Shown one piece after another: positions 27,943-37,438 of a stretch of 64,000 bases of DNA (within the stretch, counting starts at the first letter, position 1; the number at the start of each line of letters is the position of its first letter). Under the pieces are notes generated by a model. That model had not been told where the DNA came from and ran no database searches. It saw only the letters and a list, made by a program, of their open reading frames with translations. A program made the translations under genes and the position numbers. Source of the DNA: Niallia sp. XMNu-256 (GTDB lineage: Bacteria; Bacillota; Bacilli; Bacillales; Cytobacillaceae); assembly GCF_036670015.1 (NCBI RefSeq), contig NZ_CP137636.1, positions 1,838,501 to 1,902,500 of the forward strand, given 5' to 3'.

Positions 27943-28388
27943 CAATTTTCCTCCAGTTACCGTCCGGTAAAGAAATTTTACAAGACGAAGGGAAGAAAAT
28001 CAAAATATAGAGTGTCTTCACAGAAAGGATCTTATAATGGAAAACATCATTACAGTGATCCTGCTGAATTCTGGGTTTATATGCTTAATGTAAAGTGGTT
28101 ACAGTTGTTAACCATAAATCAAGTGTTATAAAAAATAAGGGCGGATCTTATGTTTCGAACTGCGACAAGAGATCCGTCTTTTTGTGGTTAATCGTGTCTA
28201 TATGAAACATCCATTACGCCAATTGATTATTTGGTAGTATAATATAGAAAAATAGAAGAACTTGGAGCGGTTATTATAAGGCTGAATTTAATACTATTTT
28301 AAGAAAAGATGACAGAAATAGTAATGGAACATCTACTACTAGATTTGATGGCAGTAGATTAAGAGATATGTAAGGAGGTTAGGTTAAT
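27943..28388. other. intergenic region with terminator repeat
   Basis: The first 85 bases resemble the upstream region of the second C45 gene, so the duplication extends past the coding sequence. A terminator-like hairpin lies at 28143-28184. No gene is supported. Confidence 0.5.
28143..28184 (+). terminator. terminator hairpin, repeat copy 2
   Basis: GGATCTTATGTTTCG ... CAAGAGATCC and a T-rich tail. Nearly identical to 15984-16024. Confidence 0.65.
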
Positions 28389-29483
28389 TTGTATGACTCT
28401 CTTTCTTTAGAGGAACGAAACGAATTATTATCCCTTGTGACACCAGAGCAAAGGGAATTTTTAGAGAATAATGTAAAACGAGGTCGCACCACTATTTTTG
28501 CTCGATTCATGACTTCCGAAAAGGTACAGGCGATCAGGAAAACGGATGAAATTGAATTAACGGATGAAGAAAAAGAGGTGGTAGGCTGGAAAATTGTGAA
28601 TTACCATGATTATGGCAGTCGTATCGGTACTTGTGCTTGTAATCGATCCATACGGTATGAATTCACTGTAGAACATACGATAACGAAAAAAAGAATTACT
28701 TATAGTAAAGAACATTTAGCTGAATTTTTAAGCCTTAAAATACGGGATATTGATGAAGTCATGAATCAGATCTGGGAATTCGATCTCGAATTAGATGAAT
28801 TGTTAATAAAAATAAGAGATAAAGATTATGGCTATGAAGTTTTAGATGTTTTAAACGGAAAAATAGAAATTCCTAAGGATATTCAAGAGCATGTAGATCA
28901 CCAGATCCCTTTATTAGATAACCAGCTAAAACGCCTTGTTAGAGAAGCGGAAAAAATAGAGGAAGAGGAAGCGAGAGAAAGCCGGAGAAAACAGCGTGAG
29001 AATGCGAAGAGAGCTGAAAAAGAGCAAATGGAAGAATCTTTAGCTCAGGAGAAATTTATCCATGAGCAAAGAGAGGCTTACCAAAAAGCTCAAAAATTAG
29101 TAGAAGAAAGATTGGATTTCAAACAAAAGGAAAGACAGGAGAGAGAACAAAAGCTAGTAGAAGAAGTACAGACGGAGCTTCCTGTTCATTCCACGATTGG
29201 TGAGATGGCTTATATTCTTGTGAAACACGGAGTTTCTAGCGCAACTAAAATCAGTCATATGATAAGGGATCACTATCATGCTGATAAAGAACTTTCCAAA
29301 GGGATTTATAATAGACCTAGAATGTATCCGGAAGTTTTAAGAGCTTTAATAAAGTATTCAGAACAAGGGAAGATATTTTTTGACAAGGAATCGTCAAGTG
29401 TACAGGATTGTATTTTTATCTTTAATCAGGAAGAACAGGTTGAAGAACATACCATGATTGAGATGCAGACGACTTTATTTTAA
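28389..29483 (+). CDS. DUF3895-like protein with coiled-coil
   Basis: 364 residues starting at TTG, with AAGGAGG 10 bases upstream. The amino-terminal part has HDYGSRIGTCACNRSIRYEF, which looks like a small Cys-containing domain. Residues about 185-270 are a strongly charged coiled coil (REAEKIEEEEARESRRKQRE region). The last 100 residues (TIGEMAYILVKHGVSSATKI ... MYPEVLRALIKYSEQGK) match what I recall of DUF3895, a Bacillus domain of unknown role with winged-helix-like character. Function unknown. The gene ends at a dispersed GTGAAAC repeat. Confidence 0.6.
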   Translation: MYDSLSLEERNELLSLVTPEQREFLENNVKRGRTTIFARFMTSEKVQAIRKTDEIELTDEEKEVVGWKIVNYHDYGSRIGTCACNRSIRYEFTVEHTITKKRITYSKEHLAEFLSLKIRDIDEVMNQIWEFDLELDELLIKIRDKDYGYEVLDVLNGKIEIPKDIQEHVDHQIPLLDNQLKRLVREAEKIEEEEARESRRKQRENAKRAEKEQMEESLAQEKFIHEQREAYQKAQKLVEERLDFKQKERQEREQKLVEEVQTELPVHSTIGEMAYILVKHGVSSATKISHMIRDHYHADKELSKGIYNRPRMYPEVLRALIKYSEQGKIFFDKESSSVQDCIFIFNQEEQVEEHTMIEMQTTLF

Positions 29484-29608
29484 GTGAAACGCTGGGCCGG
29501 TTCTAATATGTTTCAAAAACGGGTTCTTCAATAGGTATTGTTATCTTTCGAGCACTGATTACCATAATTGATGGGCAAACGAAACGCGAGAACCGTCCCC
29601 ATGTTTCA
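29484..29608. repeat. inverted-repeat-bounded short element
   Basis: GTGAAACGCTGGGCCGGTTC at the left and GAAACGCGAGAACCGTCCCC at the right are inverted relatives of the 30-bp unit. They enclose about 65 bp of non-coding DNA. Confidence 0.6.
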
Positions 29609-29630
29609 AAGAAAGGTGAAATAGGAAAAA

Positions 29631-30800
29631 ATGAGGGTTCGTTTTTGGATTTTAGTTATTATGGTAGCAGTGTCAGGGTTCTCACAAGGAATGTTGCTTC
29701 CTCTCATTGCTATTATTTTTGAACAAGATGGGGTATCATCTTCCATCAATGGGCTTCATGCAACTGGACTTTATATTGGAATGTTAATTGCTTCGCCTTT
29801 TATGGAGGCTCCATTACGGAAGTTTGGCTATAAACCTCTTATTTTAATTGGGGGATTAATCGTTGTCTTGTCATTAGCTTTATTTCCATTATGGAAATCG
29901 ATTGTATTTTGGTTTTTGTTACGTTTATTGATTGGAATTGGCGATAACATGCTGCATTTTGGTACGCAAACATGGATTACTGATTTCTCACCGATTCATA
30001 AAAGAGGCCGTAATATTTCCGTTTACGGTTTATTTTTTGGCCTTGGATTTGCAGTAGGGCCTTTAATAACGCGTTTTGTCGTGTATCATGAATTTCTTCC
30101 ATTTATGGTTTCATCCGCAATCAGCTTATTAATATGGCTAACGGTCTTTTTTCTAAAAAATGAATTTCCAGAGAAAACAGTAGAGAAAAATTCATTGCTT
30201 GACACGTTCCGTCGATTTAAACAAGCATGGAAATTTGGTTGGATTGCTTTTTTATTTCCATTTAGTTATGGCTTTTTAGAAGCATCTCTAAATGGAAATT
30301 TTCCCGTATATGCGTTGAGAGTCGGCATTGATATCCATGCTGTATCCATCCTTCTGCCAGCATTTGCCCTAGGGAGTATTGTTTTTCAATTACCTTTAGG
30401 AATGTTAAGCGATCACTATGGTCGGAGAAATATTCTGATGCTTGCTTTATTGATCGGGATAGGATCGTTTATTACAGCAGGTGTCTTTCGTGAATCAGTA
30501 ATTGGCTTATTTATCTGTTTCTTCATAGCAGGGATGCTTGTCGGTTCTACTTACTCTTTAGGGATTTCCTATATGGCGGATTTACTGCCAAGAAACCTTC
30601 TCCCAGCTGGTAATATCATGTGTAGTATTTTATATAGCTTTGGTAGTATTGGTGGACCTTTTGTAGGAGGATTAGTATTGGAGTATTTAGAAGGCGGCCT
30701 CTTTTATACAATAAGTTTCATTCTACTGTTGGTTTTTATCCCACTTCTTTTCTTTAAACAAAAATATGATTGGAAAGAGGTTTATAAGTCGGTATCCTGA
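29631..30800 (+). CDS. MFS transporter (YfkF-like)
   Basis: 389 residues with about 12 hydrophobic helices. The loop between helices 2 and 3 (EAPLRKFGYKPLILIGG) and the second-half equivalent GMLSDHYGRRNILMLALL are major-facilitator signatures. The helix after residue 95 contains RLLIGIGDNMLHFGTQTWI, resembling drug/sugar efflux members of Bacillus. Export substrate unknown. The ribosome site AAGAAAGGTGAAATAGG is modest. It lies alone between two repeat elements. Confidence 0.8.
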   Translation: MRVRFWILVIMVAVSGFSQGMLLPLIAIIFEQDGVSSSINGLHATGLYIGMLIASPFMEAPLRKFGYKPLILIGGLIVVLSLALFPLWKSIVFWFLLRLLIGIGDNMLHFGTQTWITDFSPIHKRGRNISVYGLFFGLGFAVGPLITRFVVYHEFLPFMVSSAISLLIWLTVFFLKNEFPEKTVEKNSLLDTFRRFKQAWKFGWIAFLFPFSYGFLEASLNGNFPVYALRVGIDIHAVSILLPAFALGSIVFQLPLGMLSDHYGRRNILMLALLIGIGSFITAGVFRESVIGLFICFFIAGMLVGSTYSLGISYMADLLPRNLLPAGNIMCSILYSFGSIGGPFVGGLVLEYLEGGLFYTISFILLLVFIPLLFFKQKYDWKEVYKSVS

Positions 30801-30820
30801 TTAATAACGTCAGAGACTGA

Positions 30821-31044
30821 GTCACAGTGACGCCTCGAAAAGTTTCACAGATAGAGTCAAATAGGCCATACTTGATTGTAAAAGGTGTGGCCTATTTGAT
30901 TGTTTGTATCTAAATATCCGTAAATGATTAAAAGGAAGGCTTGTTCACGAAAGAATCTTATTGATGACCCTATTATTTGAAAATGTCTACGAAACAATTA
31001 AGGTAAGCATTTTTTCAGCAGTCTCGAACGGTCCCCATGTTTCA
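30821..31044 (+). repeat. composite repeat, full-length copy 1
   Basis: Starts GTCACAGTGACGCCTCG. It includes a stem AGGCCATAC-CTTGATTGTAAAAG-GTGTGGCCT and ends with CGAACGGTCCCCATGTTTCA. About 224 bp. Related to 42028, 54719 and 62354, of which the last is also full length. Confidence 0.65.
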
Positions 31045-31158
31045 TTGAAATACGATCATAAATCAAAAAGAAAGCCGATTTTACTAGTAGTTAAACCAAT
31101 CACACTTTTATAAAATAAACTATTTGGAAATAGAATTCCGTTCGTTTATTTATATCAC

Positions 31159-31875
31159 TTAGTTCATAAGTTGTTTTATTTGCAAATAAGTTCTGGAATA
31201 ATATAGATGCTCTTCCATCGCTTTTTTAGCATTGATGTCATCTTTTTCAATAATACACTCAATCAAATCTATTAAACCGATTAAAATAAATTTTTTCTCT
31301 TCTTCTTGAATATTAGGTGTCCGTTGGTGATACGTCTTAATAATTGCAGTCATGATGGCTTCTGTTAAATGATTATATGTACATTTTGCAAGTAGAACAT
31401 GTACAGAGCTATCAATAGCTAACATTTCTTCTACTGAAAGATTTTTGGTACGAATATCAGACAAACATTTCTCTAAATAAAGTAGGTCTTTGTCTGTTCT
31501 TCTTAATGCAGCTAATCCAGCGGCAGGGATTTCAATTAGCTTTCTTAATTCAAAAATATCAGGATGTGTGATTGTTTTTGAATGGAGAGAGAGCATGATT
31601 AATTCATAAATGTTGTTGCTGACTTTTTCTGGTAAGAAATCTCTCACTTTATAACCACCTACTTGACCGTTAAAAGGCTCAATCACCTTTTGGCTTGTCA
31701 AGTACATAAAGGCTTCTTTCATGGTCGGCCTGCTCACACCAAATTGTTTGGCAAGGCTCAGTTGTGATGGTAGAGGATCACCTGGCTTAAACTTACCTTC
31801 CACAATCATCTGACGAATGGAATTGGCAATTTGTTCTGGGATGGATAATAGTTCAACCTCACTAGACCATAACAT
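31159..31875 (-). CDS. FadR-subfamily GntR transcriptional regulator
   Basis: Winged-helix DNA-binding domain at the start (PEQIANSIRQMIVEGKFKPG, then LAKQFGVSRPTMKEAFMYL) followed by an all-helical FCD effector domain of about 150 residues. It is divergent from the M24-HyuAB genes and is very likely their regulator. FCD domains bind small organic acids or metal, so the inducer would be a pathway metabolite. ATG 31875 follows GAAGG; a TTG at 31881 with AAGGAG upstream is an alternative start. Confidence 0.88.
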   Translation of the reverse strand: MLWSSEVELLSIPEQIANSIRQMIVEGKFKPGDPLPSQLSLAKQFGVSRPTMKEAFMYLTSQKVIEPFNGQVGGYKVRDFLPEKVSNNIYELIMLSLHSKTITHPDIFELRKLIEIPAAGLAALRRTDKDLLYLEKCLSDIRTKNLSVEEMLAIDSSVHVLLAKCTYNHLTEAIMTAIIKTYHQRTPNIQEEEKKFILIGLIDLIECIIEKDDINAKKAMEEHLYYSRTYLQIKQLMN

Positions 31876-31997
31876 ATACAACCTTCACACTCCTTATTAT
31901 GATTCGATTATTAGAATGATCTTATGACTTATACACAATTACACAAGGCCGTTTAACTACAAATAATAGAATGTTCGCTTTCTTTCATCCTCCCAGG

Positions 31998-32014
31998 TGT
32001 AAAAATTTTTTACA
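31998..32014. promoter_or_regulatory. candidate GntR operator
   Basis: TGTAAAAATTTTTTACA is a perfect 17-base palindrome in the divergent control region between the regulator and the M24 gene. GntR-family proteins bind such odd-length palindromes. It lies 122 bases from the regulator start. Confidence 0.45.
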
Positions 32015-32226
32015 ATCGATTCGATAGGGTGCAAAGTTTTCTTACAATAAAACGGGTTGCTTTAAGACTTAACTTTCTGTAAATTTAAAACATAACAACG
32101 AGGTGGTAGAAACTAGAGTTAAAATATGAATGATTTACTTCTAGGAAACCACTATGGTCAAATTATTCTGAATATAATTATTTTTCTATTAATAACATTA
32201 TTAATTTTATAGGAGAGGTGTTTGTT

Positions 32227-33399
32227 ATGTCAACTATCCAATCAATTGAAAGTAATAAAAAAGAAATTATGAATCAACGCTGGAACAGGCTTGAAAAAGA
32301 AATGGAAGCATCAGGCTTAGATGCCGTGATAATTTATGGAAAAGGGATAATTACACAATATGGAAATTTATATTACTTTGGAGGGTATTACCCGATATTA
32401 AGACACGGCTTTGTTATCAAAATAAAGGGACAAGAGCCGATTGTTTACTACAATACAAGAGCCGATTATTATTTAGCAAAAGAAAAAGGGACGATAAACG
32501 ATGTGCGTTATGTTGGAACTGGGGATGTGATTCAAGCAGAAGATCCGCTGCTAGTTGAAATTACACAAGTAATTAATGAAACATTACCTAAAAAAATTGG
32601 TGTTGTCGGTCTGAAAGAAAGTATGAATATTAAACAGTATGAGTACTTAATGAATCATATAAAAGGTGAAGTGGTAGATGGTACAGCCATGATCGCTAAA
32701 ATAAAAAGTGTTAAATCTCCAGAAGAAATAGAAATGATTAGACTTTCATTTGATCTTGCTGAGAAAAGTTTTGCAGCTTTTGAAAAAGCGATCCAGCCAG
32801 GAAAAACATGTGCAGAAATTGCTGGTGAAGTTGAAAAGATTGCACGGGGAAATGGGGCCATCGACACATTAGTTTTTATTGAGGAAGGACCATATTTCCT
32901 GCGTAAGCCGACAAATACAACCATCAGTGAAAATGCCCTTGTCACCTGTTATGTGGAATTAATCGATGAAAATGGATATTGGGTTGAAAAGGGCGCTATC
33001 TTTGCAGTTGGAGAGATCAGTGAAGAAATGAAAGCGCATGCAGATGCTTGTGTTCAAGCGATGGAAGAGGTGAAAAAGGTAATAAAACCGGGCAACACCG
33101 TATCTGATCTTGCGAATGCGATTCATCAGCATATCAATCATCTTAACGTCAAAGTCGGAATCTGGCATGGACATGGGGTAGGTGTCGACCATGACTTACC
33201 TGTTATTTCAGATAACGGGACAGATGTGATTGAAGAGGGAATGGTTCTAAGTGTTCATCCAAATTTCGCTAATGAAAAAGAAGAATTCGGTGCAAGTATT
33301 GCGGATGTGTTTATCGTCCAGGAGAACGGTGCTGAATCGTTAAGTAAACTTCCTTATATGACTTATCTAGCGCAAAAGGAGAGTGAAAGAATTGGATAA
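32227..33399 (+). CDS. M24-family (creatinase/Xaa-Pro dipeptidase-like) hydrolase
   Basis: 390 residues with the pita-bread fold: amino-terminal RNase-H-like domain and carboxy-terminal domain with HGHGVGVDHDLPVI and EGMVLSVHPNF. The two Asp that normally bind metal (in D-x-x-G-Y ... D) appear replaced: the region reads CYVELIDENGYWVEKGAIFAVG. This resembles metal-free members such as creatinase, which hydrolyse C-N bonds of amidino compounds, rather than aminopeptidases. ATG 32227 is chosen, 9 bases after AGGAGAGG; the open frame begins at GTG 32218. Its stop overlaps the HyuA start. Confidence 0.75.
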   Translation: MSTIQSIESNKKEIMNQRWNRLEKEMEASGLDAVIIYGKGIITQYGNLYYFGGYYPILRHGFVIKIKGQEPIVYYNTRADYYLAKEKGTINDVRYVGTGDVIQAEDPLLVEITQVINETLPKKIGVVGLKESMNIKQYEYLMNHIKGEVVDGTAMIAKIKSVKSPEEIEMIRLSFDLAEKSFAAFEKAIQPGKTCAEIAGEVEKIARGNGAIDTLVFIEEGPYFLRKPTNTTISENALVTCYVELIDENGYWVEKGAIFAVGEISEEMKAHADACVQAMEEVKKVIKPGNTVSDLANAIHQHINHLNVKVGIWHGHGVGVDHDLPVISDNGTDVIEEGMVLSVHPNFANEKEEFGASIADVFIVQENGAESLSKLPYMTYLAQKESERIG

Positions 33400-35521
33400 A
33401 TTTACAATTGGCATTGACGTTGGTGGTACATTTACAGATTTATTATTGATTAATATGAATACAAAAGAACAGATAATTGATAAAACCTCCTCCACACCAG
33501 CAGATCCATCAATCGGTGTAATAAATGGACTTAGTAATCTCGCTCAAAAGATAGGAGTTACAACTCAGGAACTATTGGAGAATACAAGTTTAATCGTACA
33601 TGGTACAACGGTTACAACAAATGCTGTATTAACAAATAGAGGAGCAAAGACAGGATTATTAACGACAAAAGGCTTTCGTGATGTTTTGCAGATGAGAAGA
33701 GGGGTTAGAAGTAAACAACATCTTTACAATAATAAATACAAGGCTCCCGATCCATTAGTGACACGGGACTTAGTTGTCGGCATTGATGAACGGACGGATG
33801 CAGATGGAAAAATAATCAAAGGGGTTAAAGAGCAAGAAATCATTGAAGCATTAGATTGGTTTAAGGAAGAAGGGGTCGAATCCATTGCAATTTGTTATAT
33901 GCATTCTTACGCCAATCCAGAAAATGAAGTGATGACGAAACAAATCGTAGAAAAATATATTCCTGAAGCGTATGTCACCATATCAACGGATGTTTCCTCC
34001 ATTATTCGTTTGTACAACCGAGTTAGCACATCTGCCATGAATGCTTATGTAGGCCCCATTTTAAACACGTACATGGATCAGTTAATGGGAAAACTTGAAT
34101 CAAAAGGCTTTACGAATGGTGAGCTCTTAATCATGCAATCAAATGGCGGTGTTACAAATCCTGTCACGGTTTCTAAATTACCAGCTACTACCGTATTATC
34201 TGGTCCAGCGGCAGGGCCTGTGTCTGGAAGCGCATTTGCTAAAGCGTCTGGATTTGATAAAGCTATCGTTGTTGACATGGGAGGAACTTCGTTTGAGGCA
34301 TCCATTATAGAAGATGGTGAAGTCAATATCGGAAAAGAGGGGGAAATTAACCGTAATTTAATTTCCTTGCCAATGGTATCGATTCATACCATTGGATCGG
34401 GTGGGGGAAGTGTTGCTTGGATTGACTCTGGTGGTTTACTACAAGTTGGTCCGCAAAGTGCAGGAGCCTCGCCTGGTCCAGCATGTTATGGACGAGGGGG
34501 ACAATTGCCGACTTGTTCGGATGCTAATTTGCTATTAGGATATTTGAATCCAGGCTTTTTTCTGGGCGGAGGCATGTCACTAGATCTTGATTTGGCCACA
34601 AAGGCTGTGAATCAACATATCGCAGTTCCTTTAAATATGAGCGTTGAAGAAGCTGCTAAGGGAATCTATCAAATTTCCAATTTAAATATGGCTAATGGGA
34701 TTAAAGAGGTTACCATTCAAAATGGACAAGATCCTCGAAACTTCCCATTGGTTGTAGCCGGCGGTGCTGGGCCGATCCATGCGGCTATGATTGCAAGAGA
34801 ACTTGAAATTTCGGAGATCATTATCCCAACATTTTCATCTGTACTATGTGCAGTTGGGATGCTTGCCTCACAATTACGACATGATTATGTGAGAAGTTTC
34901 CACAAAACATGGGATGCTGCTCACTTTACAGACATCGTGTCTATATTGGCCGACGATAGAGAGGAAGGAACACAAGCATTAATCGCTGAAGGAGTTTCCA
35001 AAGAGAAACAAATGATAAAGATCGGGCTAGATATGAGGTATGTTGGACAGCACTACGAAGTGACGATTGAAGTAGACGAGGATATTATTTTAACTAATGA
35101 CAAGGAATTAGTAGAAAATGAGTTTCATAGAGAACATGAAAAATTATTTGGTTTTGACTTAAGAGGACACGAAATAGAGATTATCAATATTCGGTTATCA
35201 TGTCGTGGGGATTTCGTACAATTTTCACCTAGAATCATTGAATCAATGAATCCAGACGAGGAACTTTTAGTGAAGCAATATCGACACATGTTCGAACCTG
35301 TCCAAAAAACAATGGTAAAGGCTCCAGTCTTTGATGGGGATCATATGAAGGCAGGCGCATATATAGAAGGTCCAGCTATTGTGGAATTAACAACAACGAC
35401 CATTATTATTCCAAGTGAATTTGAAATGAAATTAGATATGAATGGGAATTTTATCATGGTCGACACAGCCTCTATTGTGAAACATTTAAACTTGCCATTT
35501 GTTACAACAAAAATTAACTAA
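33392..35521 (+). CDS. hydantoinase/oxoprolinase A subunit (HyuA-like)
   Basis: About 709 residues. ATP-binding actin-like fold with FTIGIDVGGTFTDLLLI at the start and HGTTVTTNAVLTNRGAKTGL. The middle has VVDMGGTSFEASIIEDGE and IGSGGGSVAWID. This is the ATP-dependent subunit of N-methylhydantoinase, 5-oxoprolinase or related carboxylases. TTG 33392 is the best start, 8 bases after AAGGAGAG, overlapping the M24 stop by 8 bases (TTGGATAA). It acts with the HyuB-like product. Substrate is likely a cyclic amide or similar; inferred from family only. Confidence 0.88.
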   Translation: MDKFTIGIDVGGTFTDLLLINMNTKEQIIDKTSSTPADPSIGVINGLSNLAQKIGVTTQELLENTSLIVHGTTVTTNAVLTNRGAKTGLLTTKGFRDVLQMRRGVRSKQHLYNNKYKAPDPLVTRDLVVGIDERTDADGKIIKGVKEQEIIEALDWFKEEGVESIAICYMHSYANPENEVMTKQIVEKYIPEAYVTISTDVSSIIRLYNRVSTSAMNAYVGPILNTYMDQLMGKLESKGFTNGELLIMQSNGGVTNPVTVSKLPATTVLSGPAAGPVSGSAFAKASGFDKAIVVDMGGTSFEASIIEDGEVNIGKEGEINRNLISLPMVSIHTIGSGGGSVAWIDSGGLLQVGPQSAGASPGPACYGRGGQLPTCSDANLLLGYLNPGFFLGGGMSLDLDLATKAVNQHIAVPLNMSVEEAAKGIYQISNLNMANGIKEVTIQNGQDPRNFPLVVAGGAGPIHAAMIARELEISEIIIPTFSSVLCAVGMLASQLRHDYVRSFHKTWDAAHFTDIVSILADDREEGTQALIAEGVSKEKQMIKIGLDMRYVGQHYEVTIEVDEDIILTNDKELVENEFHREHEKLFGFDLRGHEIEIINIRLSCRGDFVQFSPRIIESMNPDEELLVKQYRHMFEPVQKTMVKAPVFDGDHMKAGAYIEGPAIVELTTTTIIIPSEFEMKLDMNGNFIMVDTASIVKHLNLPFVTTKIN

Positions 35522-35533
35522 GGAGGGGAAAAA

Positions 35534-37246
35534 ATGGATTCCATCATCGTATCCGTCATATCCAATCGTTTAAGAGCAATCGGAAGACAAATGGGAGCGG
35601 TTATTGAAAGAAGTGCACATTCGCCTTTACTTGTGGAGGGACGAGACTTCTCTTTAGGTATCTACACAGCATCTGGAGTATTAATTGAACAGACAGAGTA
35701 TATTCCAATTTTGGGTTATGCTGCTGCGCCTGGAGTCAAGGCAGTCGTAGAATATTTCAAGGGAGATGTTCATGAGGGAGATGTATTTCTTCATAATGAT
35801 CCATTTACAGGAGGTAATCAAAACTCAGACTGGAAAGTGATGAAACCTGTATTTTTTGAAGGAAAATTATTTGGCTGGACTGTTATTACTGCTCATCAGG
35901 CCGATGTAGGCGGAGCCGTACCAGGATCCTATAATCCATATGCTACCGATCTATGGCAGGAAGGCATTCGGATCACCCCTGTAAGAATATTTAGCAAAGG
36001 GAAAAAAATAAAGGATGTTTGGGATCTTATAATGGGAAATATTAGACTTCCGGTCGTTGGGGACGATATTCTCGCTATGATCGGCGGATGTACCGTAGGG
36101 GAAAAAGAACTCGTCAAACTCATTGATCAGTATAGTATGAATACCGTTAACGAGGCGATTGCTGAAATCTTTGATTCTACTGAAAAAATGGCAAAGGTAA
36201 TTATTAATCAGATTCCAAACGGGGTTTACGATGGGGAATGGTTAGTAATGGATGATGGTTTTGATCATGAAGCAGAGATGAAGATCAAAGTAAGAGTAAC
36301 CGTGGAAGATGATCATATGCATTTTGATTTTAGCGGGACATCTCCACAGACGAAAGGCTATGTAAATGCCCCATTGCCTGTAACGATTTCTTCTGTCATG
36401 ATTTCCTTTTTCATGCTGACGGAACAAGAGATCGCTCATAATGAGGCAATTCAAAGATGCATCAGTGTCCATGTTCCTGAAGGGACGATGTTAAACCCTA
36501 AATTCCCAGCTGCATCAGGTTTTGGTAACCACTTAAGTGATCAAATTTGTTCCGCTATTTTCATCGCACTTTCTAAAGCGTTACCTGAGCAAGTGACTGC
36601 AGGCTGGAATTCATTGTTATGTGCCATTATAAATGGAACAGATGAAAAAAGGCAAAAACCTTTTGTCGATATTCTTTTGAATGGAAGTAAAGGGGGAAGT
36701 GGTGGAACGAAAGGTGCGGATGGATATGATCATATTGGTTTAATTGCTTCAGGAGGTGCTTTGGCGGCTCAGGATCCTGAAATGTTTGAGCTCACATTGC
36801 CTGTTACTCTTCAAAAATATGAATATGCCAAAGATTCTTGTGGTGCTGGTGAATGGAGGGGAGGTTTAGGAGTAGAAGTTGAATTTTCCATCAATGCGGA
36901 TGGTGTTCAAGCGAGTGTGTTTGGCGACGGAGGGAACGAAGCCACCGCGGCTCCTGGTATTCTTGGAGGAACAAATGGTGCGGTGAACACGATTGTCCTT
37001 GAATATCCAGATGGTCGAACCTACAAAAGCTTTACGAAAGATTTGATTTCCGATATTCCAAAAGGGACAATTTACAAACAGCTTGCAGGCGGAGGCGGAG
37101 GTTACGGAGATCCCAAAAAACGTCCAGCAGATATCGTAGCCAAAGAGGTCCGATATGGATATATTTCAAAGGAATACGCGAAAGAAAAATATGGGGTTGT
37201 GATTTCTAATGAGAAGAAGGGTGAAATCGTAGAGATATTAAGATGA
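35534..37246 (+). CDS. hydantoinase/oxoprolinase B subunit (HyuB-like)
   Basis: 570 residues with the family blocks IERSAHSPLLVEGRDFSLGI, HNDPFTGGNQNSDW and GGGGGYGDPKKRPADIVAKE at the end. It partners the A subunit in ATP-driven opening of a ring or carboxylation. AAGGAGGGG lies well placed before the ATG, 12 bases after hyuA. The stop TGA is followed at once by a hairpin (AGTGAAACTTC ... GTGGGGGGCATCCCCCAC) that belongs to the palindromic repeat family and probably terminates or attenuates the transcript before the Rieske genes. Confidence 0.9.
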   Translation: MDSIIVSVISNRLRAIGRQMGAVIERSAHSPLLVEGRDFSLGIYTASGVLIEQTEYIPILGYAAAPGVKAVVEYFKGDVHEGDVFLHNDPFTGGNQNSDWKVMKPVFFEGKLFGWTVITAHQADVGGAVPGSYNPYATDLWQEGIRITPVRIFSKGKKIKDVWDLIMGNIRLPVVGDDILAMIGGCTVGEKELVKLIDQYSMNTVNEAIAEIFDSTEKMAKVIINQIPNGVYDGEWLVMDDGFDHEAEMKIKVRVTVEDDHMHFDFSGTSPQTKGYVNAPLPVTISSVMISFFMLTEQEIAHNEAIQRCISVHVPEGTMLNPKFPAASGFGNHLSDQICSAIFIALSKALPEQVTAGWNSLLCAIINGTDEKRQKPFVDILLNGSKGGSGGTKGADGYDHIGLIASGGALAAQDPEMFELTLPVTLQKYEYAKDSCGAGEWRGGLGVEVEFSINADGVQASVFGDGGNEATAAPGILGGTNGAVNTIVLEYPDGRTYKSFTKDLISDIPKGTIYKQLAGGGGGYGDPKKRPADIVAKEVRYGYISKEYAKEKYGVVISNEKKGEIVEILR

Positions 37247-37290
37247 AGTGAAACTTCTTTCAGTTAGTGGGGGGCATCCCCCACTGACTG
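37247..37290 (-). repeat. solo right end of the palindromic repeat, acting as a hairpin
   Basis: AGTGAAACTTC, then AGTTAGTGGGGG-GCAT-CCCCCACTGACT. This is the inverse of the right end seen at 3298, 15700 and 23610, with a shorter loop. It begins directly after the HyuB stop codon. Confidence 0.6.
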
Positions 37291-37438
37291 AGGGTTAATC
37301 ACGCAGAGCATGATAAAATTCTTGTCTAACTGATTTAATGTTGAAGTATTCTCTATTGATAGATCAAGGTTAAATAATTAATTCGTTTAATTTACAGAAT
37401 ATTATGTCTGTTTTAACAAAACGATAGGGGGATGAATC

